Shown here: positions 9,488-17,314 of the stretch, in pieces
Layout of the letters: every line of letters begins with the position of its first letter
How positions within the stretch are numbered: the stretch's first letter is position 1
From: Mucilaginibacter sp. JRF
GTDB lineage: Bacteria; Bacteroidota; Bacteroidia; Sphingobacteriales; Sphingobacteriaceae
Length of the DNA stretch: 64,000 bases
Assembly: GCF_015223065.1 (NCBI RefSeq)
Contig: NZ_JADFBY010000007.1
Coordinates: 62,001 to 126,000, forward strand
Direction of reading: 5' to 3'
Notes under the pieces: generated by a model
What the model saw: the letters and a program-made list of their open reading frames with translations, nothing else
Told to the model about the DNA's origin: nothing
Database searches by the model: none
Translations under genes and position numbers: made by a program

Positions 9488-10789
9488 AAACAAATAAAAG
9501 GTGTTGTGGCGTCGTATCTTAGATATGATGTCCGAGGAAATGTAATCGGAATATACAACGACGAAGCGATGACAACTCCGATTGTTACTTATGGCTATGA
9601 TGAGAGTGGTAATCGTATTAGTATGACTAATGCTAATGGTTCCACATATTATGTAAACGACGCTTTGGGAAACAATATTGCGACTTATACAGGAACGACA
9701 GGAACAACTTTTAGTCAGGTTCCAGTCTACGGTAGCGAACGCCTGGGTATGTTTACGGTCAGCGGTGGAGGATATGCCTATGAGATGCGGGATAATGTCG
9801 GTAGTGTAAAAGTAGTGATCAACCGCAATCGAACAAGTAGCGGTGTCTTGGATGTGATGCAGTATAATGATTATTATCCGTTTGGTAGTATTGCAAGACA
9901 AGGTGGTAATGGCTATCGTTATGAGTATCAGGGAGCATATGCAGAGAAAGATCCCGCCACAGGATTTAATAACTTCGACTTAAGATTGTACGACAGTAAA
10001 ATAGGCCGATGGTTATCTGTTGACCCTAAAGGACAATTCTGGTCACCTTATAATGGTATGGGTAATAATCCTGTAACAGGAAGCGATCCAACGGGAGGAG
10101 AATGTGATGAGTGCCCCAAAAATCAAAAAATTGGAGAAACATACAGCAGTGGAAACACCACTTATATAAATACAGAGAGAGGGTGGAGTGTGTTACAAGA
10201 TCCAGTCCATGTTTGGGGTATAAAAACTTATGGATCAGGTAGCTATAGCTGGGATAAGGGTTTTGCCGGATTTACAGCTGGATTTAACGCATTTGTACCG
10301 GGAGCATCTTTGGAAGGAAATATAACTGGTTTTACTGGTGAGCACGAGTATGAGGTCAAAAAGCGCAGTGCATCTATGAAAGCGAAATGGACGTTCTTAC
10401 AAGGCTCTCTTAAAACTAAAATCAGCCCTAATGGAGGAGGGCTTCAATATGAAGATGAATTGGTTGGAAATGTGTTGGTAGCCGATGCAGAACTCAAAGG
10501 CGCAGCATTTACGGATAAAAAAATCGTTGAGCTGAAAGCGCATGTAGGTGCAGCGGTATTTAAGATCGGTAGAACGCATACGTTCACACTAGGGAAGTTT
10601 AAAATTATAACTTCGGTGCATCATACGTATTTATCAGCTCACATTGGTGGTGGTGGTGCAATCGATTATGACAAAAGTACTAAAAAAGTTCATCTGAGGA
10701 GTAATTTCGACGCTGGTTTTGAAGAAGGTGTTGAATATGAGACGGAAGTGGAGTTCCCATTAGGTGACATATTAGACTCAATTTTCTAA
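9311..10789 (+). CDS. orphan RHS-core/CT1 cassette (copy 2), probably silent
   Basis: An open frame of 492 codons. The first ~60 come from the fossil upstream, with only a TTG available as start. From 9496 it is the last ~200 residues of an RHS core followed by CT1, identical to the end of the full-length RHS gene. It has no signal peptide, NHL domain or full shell, and no promoter was seen. This is the arrangement known for orphan rhs-CT cassettes in other bacteria: unexpressed stores of tips that can be recombined onto the main gene through the shared core. Whether any short product is made is unknown. Confidence 0.65.
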   Translation: MHRPQWKDSFLRSTDGVSDPTLLSHEGSTYDIEGKDNSGNTVIFQRRQAVVVFNGNVVEKQIKGVVASYLRYDVRGNVIGIYNDEAMTTPIVTYGYDESGNRISMTNANGSTYYVNDALGNNIATYTGTTGTTFSQVPVYGSERLGMFTVSGGGYAYEMRDNVGSVKVVINRNRTSSGVLDVMQYNDYYPFGSIARQGGNGYRYEYQGAYAEKDPATGFNNFDLRLYDSKIGRWLSVDPKGQFWSPYNGMGNNPVTGSDPTGGECDECPKNQKIGETYSSGNTTYINTERGWSVLQDPVHVWGIKTYGSGSYSWDKGFAGFTAGFNAFVPGASLEGNITGFTGEHEYEVKKRSASMKAKWTFLQGSLKTKISPNGGGLQYEDELVGNVLVADAELKGAAFTDKKIVELKAHVGAAVFKIGRTHTFTLGKFKIITSVHHTYLSAHIGGGGAIDYDKSTKKVHLRSNFDAGFEEGVEYETEVEFPLGDILDSIF

Positions 10790-10808
10790 TTATATATATA
10801 TTTGCTTG

Positions 10809-11180
10809 ATGCAGAATATCATTTATTTTATACTGTTTATATGTATTGATATAATGTTATATTTAACATTAGTGTCCAAATTATTTAATAAAAGTGAAGA
10901 ACTAAAGCGAATCACTTTTATTTCAATCTTAATTTTTTTCTTAATCCACTTGAAAATTTTAAATATCGGATTTTTAATGCATGGTGAAAGATTTGCACTT
11001 TTAACTATTTCGGTAATCTACATACTACTCGCCAACTATGGAATAAGGTTTTTGATTTCGTCCAAAGGGCCATTTGGGAATAATCCATTACATGTTTTTT
11101 TATTAAATAATGTAATGGTAAAATTTGTTTTTCTACTTTCATTTGTTGCGCAAATATTTATTCTTTTTTTATTCACTTGA
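10809..11180 (+). CDS. four-helix membrane protein, probable immunity to CT1 (copy 2)
   Basis: Identical in sequence to the protein at 8658-9029, from the ATG at 10809, with the same 19-base spacing after the CT1 stop. It belongs to the second unit of the 2151-base tandem repeat. A second copy would keep immunity in the genome even if recombination replaced the tip in the main gene; this is inference. Confidence 0.6.
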   Translation: MQNIIYFILFICIDIMLYLTLVSKLFNKSEELKRITFISILIFFLIHLKILNIGFLMHGERFALLTISVIYILLANYGIRFLISSKGPFGNNPLHVFLLNNVMVKFVFLLSFVAQIFILFLFT

Positions 11181-11411
11181 TAAGTATTTTATACTGAAGT
11201 AATGGTTTATATTACTAGGACAGTGAAATATCAAAGAGAAAGTTTAGTCAGATAGTTGAAAAGTGGTGAGTTTTTTCTTTTGAACATCACCTAATGGCTT
11301 GGTAAACTTCTTGAAGTCATTGTTGACAAGATCCCTAATCGTTCTGGTCTTAATTAGTTAATTAGCGGTACTCCACAGGGGGGTAATAATAGTCATACAT
11401 TAGGATGACAA

Positions 11412-11638
11412 CCACGTTTATTGTACTCGCAATATAATTATGTTGCTACCAAAACTATGCTTTGCATAGACCCCAATGGAAGGATAGTTTCCTTCGTTCT
11501 ACTGATGGCGTGAGCGATCCTACTTTGCTATCGCATGAAGGTAGTACTTATGATATAGAGGGTAAGGATAATAGTGGCAACACTGTAATATTTCAAAGAC
11601 GGCAGGCAGTTGTAGTCTTTAATGGTAATGTTGTAGAG
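11412..11638 (+). pseudogene. fossil of a different RHS C-terminal junction (copy 2)
   Basis: Exact duplicate of the 9261-9487 fossil, shifted by 2151 bases, including the IDPNGR junction and the later frame change. Here it leads into the third RHS core. This is probably the original position of the fossil, because the third cassette has no other upstream sequence; the other copy would then be a product of the tandem duplication. Confidence 0.5.
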
Positions 11639-12973
11639 AAACAAATAAAAGGTGTTGTGGCGTCGTATCTTAGATATGATGTCCGAGGAAATGTAATCGG
11701 AATATACAACGACGAAGCGATGACAACTCCGATTGTTACTTATGGCTATGATGAGAGTGGTAATCGTATTAGTATGACTAATGCTAATGGTTCCACATAT
11801 TATGTATACGACGCTATGGGAAACAGCATTGCGATTTATACAGGAACAGCGGGAACAACTTTCAGCCAAGTTTCTGTTTACGGTAGCGAACGCCTTGGTA
11901 TATTCACCGTTAGTGGTGGAGGATATGCCTATGAGATGGGGGATAATGTCGGTAGTGTAAAAGTAGTAATCAACCGCAACCGCACAAGTACCGGTACCTT
12001 GGATGTAATGCAGTACAATGATTATTATCCGTTTGGTAGTATTGCCCGTCAAGGTGGTAATGGTTATCGTTTTGAATATCAAGGTGCTTATGCGGAAAAA
12101 GACTTGGCTACGGGGTTTAATAATTTTGATCTGCGTTTATATGATAGCAAGATTGGCAGATGGTTATCGGTTGATCCTGAAGGTCAATTCTGGTCGCCCT
12201 ACAACGGGATGGGAAATAATCCAGTAATAAGCAGTGACCCGACAGGCGGGGAAAGCTATTGGCACTGGGATAAACAAACAGGAGCTTTAGTTGCAGACAA
12301 AGGAGATAATGCATATTCATTATCTGGATATATAAATGTCGATATCACCGTTGCTCAAAATATTTTATCAAATAGATCAAATTGGAACGATGGGAAATTA
12401 AGCGCGGTCGGAAGTCTTAATGTCAGTTATGCAGATGGGCTATATTTAAATAACAATATACCGGAAGTTAGAGCACAATGGGAGTTTGACCATAGTTCTG
12501 CTGATCTTCAACATGGCGTTGAAACTATGATGCCTATGCTGAATGCGAGTAAGTATTCTCTGATAGGCGTGTCTTATTTGATTCAACCTGGAATGGTAGC
12601 TGAAAACTTATTGGCTAATGGTGCTTCAAGAGCTTCAAGAGTGTTAGCTAATTCCAGTTTAGGGCTTGCTCGTGCAAGAGCGTTAGGTCTTGCAGTCGAG
12701 AAAGCCGTTGGTGTGGGCACCAAACTTAGAATTCCATCGATAACAGGATCAGCTAAGTATAGAATTCCAGACAAGTTAACAGAAACAACTCTTGAGGAAG
12801 TTAAAAACGTTGGACATTTAAGCATGACAAAGCAATTAACAGATTTTTACCTTTATGCACAGCAAAAAGGATTACAGATGGTTATTCATGTAAGATGGTC
12901 TACAACGTTTTCAGCTCCATTACAGAAACTTATTGATAATGGAAGTATTGTAAAAGAATTTATTAAATTTTAG
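11462..12973 (+). CDS. orphan RHS-core cassette with Tox-REase-7-like nuclease tip (CT2)
   Basis: An open frame of 503 codons. It begins in the fossil (TTG start, doubtful) and enters an RHS core at 11647. That core is identical to the other cores up to 11806 and diverged afterwards (YVYDAMGNSIA in place of YVNDALGNNIA). After DPTGGE (about residue 263) comes a different tip of ~240 residues. Its last ~70 residues contain YRIPD (D437), EEVK (E446, K448) and TKQL (Q458), matching the D...ExK...Q layout of restriction-endonuclease-fold toxins. The closest family I know is Tox-REase-7. A nuclease activity is therefore likely. The immunity gene starts 2 bases after the stop. As with copy 2, expression is doubtful because no full shell, signal peptide or promoter is present. 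Confidence 0.7.
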   Translation: MHRPQWKDSFLRSTDGVSDPTLLSHEGSTYDIEGKDNSGNTVIFQRRQAVVVFNGNVVEKQIKGVVASYLRYDVRGNVIGIYNDEAMTTPIVTYGYDESGNRISMTNANGSTYYVYDAMGNSIAIYTGTAGTTFSQVSVYGSERLGIFTVSGGGYAYEMGDNVGSVKVVINRNRTSTGTLDVMQYNDYYPFGSIARQGGNGYRFEYQGAYAEKDLATGFNNFDLRLYDSKIGRWLSVDPEGQFWSPYNGMGNNPVISSDPTGGESYWHWDKQTGALVADKGDNAYSLSGYINVDITVAQNILSNRSNWNDGKLSAVGSLNVSYADGLYLNNNIPEVRAQWEFDHSSADLQHGVETMMPMLNASKYSLIGVSYLIQPGMVAENLLANGASRASRVLANSSLGLARARALGLAVEKAVGVGTKLRIPSITGSAKYRIPDKLTETTLEEVKNVGHLSMTKQLTDFYLYAQQKGLQMVIHVRWSTTFSAPLQKLIDNGSIVKEFIKF

Positions 12974-12975
12974 CC

Positions 12976-13551
12976 ATGGCAGTAAATAAAGACCAGATCA
13001 AACAAGAATTACTTGAAGTTGGGATAGCAATTGATAGCATTTTTGATTTAGCAAATACATATAGGCCTTATCCTGAAGCAATTGCAAAGCTTTTGGATTT
13101 TCTAATCAGAGGCGTTGAAGACTTAAGAATCAAGGAAGGTATTGTAAGGGCGTTAGCCGTTAAAGAGGCAGTTGGTATTGCTGGTCCGGTTTTGCTAGAT
13201 GAGTATCACAAAACCCCCAAGGAGGAAATGTTGTACAGGTGGGCTATCGGAAATACCATTTCCAAAGTCATTACTACCGCTGACGTAAAAAAAGTCATTT
13301 CAATTGTTAAAGATAGGTCGAATTGCATGTCACGACAAATGTTTGTCATTGCATTAGGAAAGTTTAAGTCTGAGGAAGTCGAAAATGTTTTAATTTCTTT
13401 ATTAGATGAAGATGAGGTAGCTCCTCATGCTTTAGCCGCATTGGGTAAAATGAAATCAAATAAGGCAAAAAAAAGAATTTTACTTTTGACAGATCATCCT
13501 AGATCTCTTATAAGAAAAGAAGCATTAAAAGCGTTAAAAAAAATTTCATAA
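12976..13551 (+). CDS. HEAT-repeat immunity protein for CT2
   Basis: A 191-residue, lysine- and leucine-rich helical protein starting 2 bases after the toxin stop, which suggests translational coupling. The C-terminal half shows HEAT-like helical pairs (FVIALGKFKSEEVENVLISLL, written here in part; PHALAALGKMKSNKAKKRIL; PRSLIRKEALKALKKI). HEAT-like proteins are an established class of immunity proteins beside nuclease tips, and the position beside CT2 supports this role. Specific neutralisation of CT2 is inferred, not shown. It would act in the cytoplasm. Confidence 0.72.
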   Translation: MAVNKDQIKQELLEVGIAIDSIFDLANTYRPYPEAIAKLLDFLIRGVEDLRIKEGIVRALAVKEAVGIAGPVLLDEYHKTPKEEMLYRWAIGNTISKVITTADVKKVISIVKDRSNCMSRQMFVIALGKFKSEEVENVLISLLDEDEVAPHALAALGKMKSNKAKKRILLLTDHPRSLIRKEALKALKKIS

Positions 13552-14279
13552 ATTTAAATTTATATCGATTAAACATATGATTCTTTTACTTAGGTATCAA
13601 ATTAATAGCACCTAGCTACAAAGGTCCTAAACCGAAAGAAAAGCCAGTATCTTATTCGAAAGGAAGTCAAGTTTTTTTTTGAATAGATGGGCCCAAAATT
13701 CTTTAAAAACTTATGAGACAAAAGCAAAAGGTGTTTGTTTTAAGTAAAACTTGGGACGTCCTTTCTAAGGATTTTAATTGCGAGCTTTGAGCATTTGAAG
13801 AGAACGAAAATCAAGAAACATCTATTAAACTATCAAGATCAGCACTAGGTTTAACTATTACAGTTTGAGTTATAAATTGTTTAATTCAAAGTCTATATTT
13901 AATTGAATGCCAAAGCACAATCACACATTCGCCGTAACTAGAAGTTCTAATAGCATTGCTTAGGTCTGCCGGTATTATGGCATTCCCGAGAAACGTATTA
14001 TTAGTGGAAGAGAGCTTATGAAGAGGGTGGAAAACAGCGCTGATTAACATCAAATCATGCCCTGAAAATCTAAAGCTAAGTACCGCCTGAGCATATAGAG
14101 GAGCTGATTTTAATTTTCGCTGAATCTGCCATCTATGGCAACTGCGTATCAAATAGTATTTGAGATTCGTCGCTTTCCGGCTTTAGAACCCAGGCTGTCG
14201 CCAGTGTTGTATGATGGATGAGTTGCTTGAGTTGTTTTTCAGGTCAGCCGTTCTGGCACTTCCTCGACTTTTTATTAAA
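13552..14279. other. decayed region after CT2 immunity gene
   Basis: About 730 bases with no intact gene. Around 13615-13680 the plus strand reads a short in-frame piece (YKGPKPKEKPVSYSKG) before a run of nine T and a stop, then fragments in other frames, as expected of a decayed toxin tip. A minus-strand frame at 13886-14152 (88 codons) has no recognisable motif or neighbour support, and I leave it uncalled. The stretch looks like debris of older cassettes between the toxin array and the IS remnant. Confidence 0.4.
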
Positions 14280-14289
14280 AAATTTCTCA

Positions 14290-14712
14290 AAAGCCGACCA
14301 CACGGCATTTGTTCATCAGCACATCACACATAAAGTCCATAGACCATGTATCTCCAGCCTGCTCAGGCACGATCAGTGAGACCTTGACCGTTGTCGGTAC
14401 ACGCCTGCGCACCTTACGGCGCTAATTCATGCCCAGTAGCAGGTAGACCCGCCTTACACGTTTATAAGTTCCATTGCAACCCTTGCTGGCGGATACGACT
14501 GTAATACAGATCCTGACCTTAGATAGAATGACTTTCGGACAGCTCCCATAAATTATCGATCATTTCTGAATCGTCTCTGACGTTTTTATAGTAATGCATG
14601 GATTTGGGTAGTTTTACTATCCGTCAAGCCCTGCTGATGCTTACGTTATAATTTTCCATCAGGTAAGCAACCATGTCTTTGCGCTGGCAGGGCTTTAGAA
14701 CTTTTTTGATAG
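14290..14712 (-). pseudogene. IS3-family transposase OrfB remnant
   Basis: Overlapping the end of OrfA in another frame, the minus strand reads KKVLKPCQRKDMVAYLMENY and NVSISRA before a stop. After a one-base shift it continues RIVKLPKSMHYYKNVRDD and DNLWELSESH. Further on come YKRVRRVYLLLGMN, a stop, RRKVRRRVPTTVKVSL and DTWSMDFMCDVLMN, which contains the first catalytic Asp region of the integrase core. The remaining catalytic residues are missing. At least two frame changes and several stops make this a pseudogene. Confidence 0.75.
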
Positions 14713-14958
14713 TACGTCCTTCAGCATCTTGTTGTCCAGCGCCAGTTCGGCATACATGTGCTTCAGCTTGCGGTTTTCTTCTTCCAGCTCTTTCAGCCGT
14801 TTCAGGTCCTGGCTGTCCATGCCGGCATACTTTTTCCGCCAGTTGTAGAAGGTTGATTCGTGAATACCCGGTTCCCGACAAATATCGATGAGTTCTCTGC
14901 CACCATACTCTTTGATGACTTTTACAATCTGTGCTTCAATAATAAAAGAATTCTTCAT
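14695..14958 (-). CDS. IS3-family transposase OrfA (helix-turn-helix protein)
   Basis: An 87-residue protein of usual OrfA length. The N-terminal half carries the transposase helix-turn-helix (IVKVIKEYGGRELIDICRE, then ESTFYNWRKKYAG) and the C-terminal half a leucine-zipper-like coiled coil (LKRLKELEEENRKLKHMYAE) followed by LALDNKMLKDVLSKK. In this family OrfA binds the terminal repeats and is fused to OrfB by a -1 frameshift. The frame is intact, but the partner OrfB is broken, so no active transposase is expected. Confidence 0.85.
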   Translation of the reverse strand: MKNSFIIEAQIVKVIKEYGGRELIDICREPGIHESTFYNWRKKYAGMDSQDLKRLKELEEENRKLKHMYAELALDNKMLKDVLSKKF

Positions 14959-15081
14959 GTTGACTGTTTAAGTTAAGACTTTTCGCCCTTTAAGCAGTCC
15001 GACTTTTAGGAGGGGTTACAAATTCTTTTCAATATTATTTATACAATATTTTAGCTGATGGGTCTGTTTCTTCTTTCATGG

Positions 15082-15358
15082 CTAAAATGTTTCGTACGTA
15101 AAATCTTCAATGAAATCCCGAATACTATCGGCATCGTAAAGGATGATTTTCTTTTCAGGTTGGCTGTAGCGTATTTTTTCCTTCATCGCGAAACTTCTGC
15201 AATGTTGGTTTTTGAGGTAATGCGTAACATGCGTATGGCTTCTTCGCCTGACACCCATTTGTCGACTTGTGATTGCTTAGTTTTTTTGCTGTCATATAGG
15301 CTTCAAGCTTGTCAATCATCGCATAAAAAGCGCGGTCTTCAAAGCATGTAACTTCCAT
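15082..15358 (-). pseudogene. frameshifted helix-turn-helix (excisionase-like) gene
   Basis: From the ATG at 15358 the minus strand reads MEVTCFEDRAFYAMIDKLEA. It then needs a frame change to give QVDKWVSGEEAIRMLRITSK, a second change near LQKFRDEGKIRYS and then QPEKKIILYDADSIRDFIED to the TAG at 15082-15084. Put together this is a ~90-residue protein of the type found on Bacteroidota mobile elements, with an excisionase-like helix-turn-helix (W-V-x-G-x-x-A-x-x-x-L-x-I-T...L...G-I). A second short frame (MKEETDPSAKILYK, 15035-15079) follows and ends at once beside the IS end. This suggests the usual second gene of the pair was cut off by the IS insertion. Confidence 0.6.
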
Positions 15359-15465
15359 GCAACAAGATAATTAATCCTTTGCTAAGCCATACAATTTACG
15401 GCCATATTTACGAATGAAAGGGAATTGGCGAAGGAATTGTGTTTAGTTATACAGTTTAAATTACC

Positions 15466-15852
15466 ATGAAAAGAAATATCCCATTCGAAATTGTGTCGGC
15501 AATTAACGTGACGGAAAATATCAGATTTAAATATCTTAAGAATAAAGATCGGCTTGAGTTAAACTCCGATAGGACGTTTCACGAGCAAATCTTTAAGAGT
15601 TATAGTGTGATTGTTCCCGAACTTGTCAATGGCATTTTCTCGCGCTTGGATTTCTTCGATTGGGTGGTATCGGATGAGCACCACATGTTAGCATTCAAAT
15701 CCATCCTGAATGATGCGGATTGTCTGTTGCAATTGCAAAGCCGGTACGAGGAATCACCAAACAGACAAGAGGTCGATAAACTTTGCGAAGTTTTAATGAC
15801 GCATGTTTGGCATTCTGTCGTGACCTTAAAAACATTAGAGACTGCTTTATAA
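15466..15852 (+). CDS. hypothetical protein, 128 residues
   Basis: I do not recognise this protein. It is soluble in appearance, with no signal peptide or membrane segment, an acidic and aromatic-rich middle (GIFSRLDFFDWVVSDEHH) and a helical C-terminal half. It stands alone between the decayed helix-turn-helix gene and tRNA-Met, in an accessory stretch. The coding look is moderate: codon use is ordinary and the ATG at 15466 is preceded by an A/T-rich stretch. It might be part of a former mobile element. Confidence 0.5.
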   Translation: MKRNIPFEIVSAINVTENIRFKYLKNKDRLELNSDRTFHEQIFKSYSVIVPELVNGIFSRLDFFDWVVSDEHHMLAFKSILNDADCLLQLQSRYEESPNRQEVDKLCEVLMTHVWHSVVTLKTLETAL

Positions 15853-15916
15853 TTGTCAGGATAATACGGGCAAGAAAGTTTGGTTATGGTGCGGGGCAAT
15901 TTTTATTAAATGAGTG

Positions 15917-15947
15917 TTGGGGGAAATGAGTTTATTTCTTACCTTTG
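15917..15947 (+). promoter_or_regulatory. Bacteroidota housekeeping promoter for tRNA-Met
   Basis: TTG at 15917-15919 and TACCTTTG at 15940-15947 are separated by 20 bases, an exact fit to the Bacteroidota primary-sigma consensus (TTG-N19-21-TAnnTTTG). Transcription would begin near 15953, giving a leader of about 110 bases before the tRNA. The leader contains a short direct repeat (ACCGTTAACAA-like) near 15970-15990. Confidence 0.7.
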
Positions 15948-16063
15948 CGCTCCACGCACCGAAAGGCGCACCGTTAACAAAACCGTTAACAAGATTTGGA
16001 AGCTGAAAAAAGCAAATGTGTTTTAAAATGCAAAAAGCTGATTATCAGCCACAAAAACAATCC

Positions 16064-16137
16064 GGCGGGGTAGCTCAGATGGTTAGAGCGTAGGATTCAT
16101 AACCCTAAGGTCGGCAGTTCGATCCTGCTCCCCGCTA
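16064..16137 (+). tRNA. tRNA-Met (anticodon CAT)
   Basis: Cloverleaf: acceptor GGCGGGG (16064-16070) pairs with CCCCGCT (16130-16136, one G-U end pair), discriminator A at 16137. The D stem is GCTC/GAGC. The anticodon stem TAGGA/CCCTA (one A-C mismatch beside the loop) carries the loop TTCATAA with anticodon CAT. The T stem GGCAG/CTGCT has the loop TTCGATC. The sequence resembles elongator tRNA-Met of Bacteroidota. CCA is not encoded. Confidence 0.93.
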
Positions 16138-16145
16138 CTTGAATG

Positions 16146-16171
16146 AAAAGCCACTCGATAGAGTGGCTTTT
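16146..16171 (+). terminator. hairpin terminator after tRNA-Met
   Basis: Perfect 11-base arms AAAAGCCACTC / GAGTGGCTTTT around the loop GATA, followed by a T-rich stretch, 9 bases after the tRNA. Confidence 0.85.
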
Positions 16172-16244
16172 CTGTTTTAATGAAATTTATATATCTTACT
16201 CACGAAATGCTTACCGGCATTTCTTAGTCCTAAATCTTTATACG

Positions 16245-17100
16245 ATGCGAATTTATTTATTGCTGACATTCATTTTCTGCAGTACTTTGGTATCAGGTCA
16301 GTCATTGAAAACAGAAATCGACAATACCTATAATTTTAAACCCAGCAAACTTTCCAGGGCAGAGCAATTGGAAAAATTTCCGGCAATGGATAAACTATTC
16401 AATAAAATTAAGGATGACACCGCTAAGTATTTACCTGAATTAAGAAGTGAATTAATAGCTCACGGGCACAACCCTTATTTTTATTATGATGGTAGTGCAT
16501 TCTTGTTATCGTTATCTGATAAGTTTGATGATAAGCAACTAATTGCCAATGTAATAATAAAGGCCGACCTGGAAGATCTTAGTCCTGAAATGTACACCAG
16601 AATGTTAAATAAACTCGCTAATGATGGTGTTGATGTAACGGATGCCGCTTTAAAGATATTGGATAACGACAAGTTTTCATTTTTTATACCGCAGCATGTC
16701 TTTACAGTCAATCAAGGTTATGCGCTTACTTATATACTGCTGCCGCAGAAATCAATGTCATATGTTGATAGTTTGATATCCATATTTAAAAGATCAAGTT
16801 CTGCTGCCCAAAAGTCTATTCTTATGACTTTGTGGTTTGCTTACAATTGCAAAAGGGGATGCTTTAATAAATGAAGTCGTAAATGACAAGTCGTTTAGTA
16901 AAGAGGTTAGGGATTTTGCAAAAGAGGTGATAGAACATGGTAAATTAAGCAAAGAAGAAACAGATTTTATTGAAACGCTTGATAAAGCCGAACTAATAAA
17001 TTTGAGGGTCAAATCATTGCAGCGTTTTAGTGATGAATCGGTTGGTGAGTTAGACCTAACCACAAAGGTGTTGAGAAGAGATAAAAACTGCTTGCAATAA
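16245..17100 (+). pseudogene. secreted helical protein, frameshifted near 16840
   Basis: The natural start is the ATG at 16245, giving a signal peptide (MRIYLLLTFIFCSTLVSGQ). The frame stops at 16872-16874, but a second frame one base further on (from about 16837 to 17100) continues smoothly with KGDALINEVVNDKSFSKEV and helical text of the same style. The two pieces together make a ~285-residue protein of helical repeats. The simplest reading is one extra base near 16830-16845, either a true mutation or a sequencing error. I do not recognise the family. It stands between tRNA-Met and the sigma factor gene. Confidence 0.6.
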
Positions 17101-17314
17101 CAAAACAATTATACACGGATAATTTACGGTTAGGCCTGTTAGTAGTGTGAATTTGATGGTCACATTTATTATAATAGAGAGCTAAATCAAACCCCCTTTA
17201 ACCCAACAGACAGTTAAGGACAGTTCAAAACCCTTTACTTGTAACTTAGCTTTTTCGATTTTATCGGACAGTGTTAAACCACACTCTGCAACGCTTTTTT
17301 ACTAACCATCAAAA
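17101..17314. promoter_or_regulatory. upstream region of the sigma/FecR/Sus locus
   Basis: About 210 A/T-rich bases with no gene, expected to hold the promoter of the ECF sigma gene. I do not see a good TAnnTTTG box close to the start codon. Confidence 0.3.

Larger units (their letters stand above)
7345..11806 (+). repeat. tandem duplication, period 2151 bases (RHS core + CT1 + immunity + linker)
   Basis: Sequence 7345-9655 reads the same as 9496-11806, a constant offset of 2151 bases. The repeat is therefore two full units plus about 160 bases of a third. On the left, identity stops at 7344/9495 (C against T); on the right at 9656/11807 (A against T), after which the third RHS core is diverged. 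Proteins encoded by the two units are identical residue for residue. I compared by eye and saw no internal mismatch. The absence of drift points to a very recent duplication or to gene conversion. Confidence 0.9.
14280..15020 (-). mobile_element. IS3-family insertion sequence, degraded and truncated
   Basis: On the minus strand an OrfA frame is followed by a decayed OrfB. Upstream of OrfA, the minus strand begins TGTAACCCCTCCTAAAAGTC at 15020, which resembles the left terminal repeat of IS3-family elements and probably marks the left end. The right end was not found; recognisable OrfB text fades near 14280-14300. The element has stops and frame changes in OrfB and should be unable to move. 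It lies between the RHS cassette array and the tRNA. Confidence 0.75.

Noticed and set aside
9377..9901. 174-codon open frame on the minus strand
   Set aside because: It lies antisense to the RHS core and recurs wherever the core is repeated (7331-7750, 11528-12082). The protein has no domain; it is a by-product of the RHS codon pattern.
13886..14152. 88-codon frame on the minus strand
   Set aside because: No motif, no conserved-looking neighbour, and it sits in a decayed region; the evidence is too weak to call a gene.
16064..16200. tRNA-Met as attachment site of an integrated island
   Set aside because: I looked for a second copy of the tRNA 3' end nearby and saw none in the window, and no integrase gene is present. 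The accessory genes lie on the 5' side of the tRNA, which is not the usual side.
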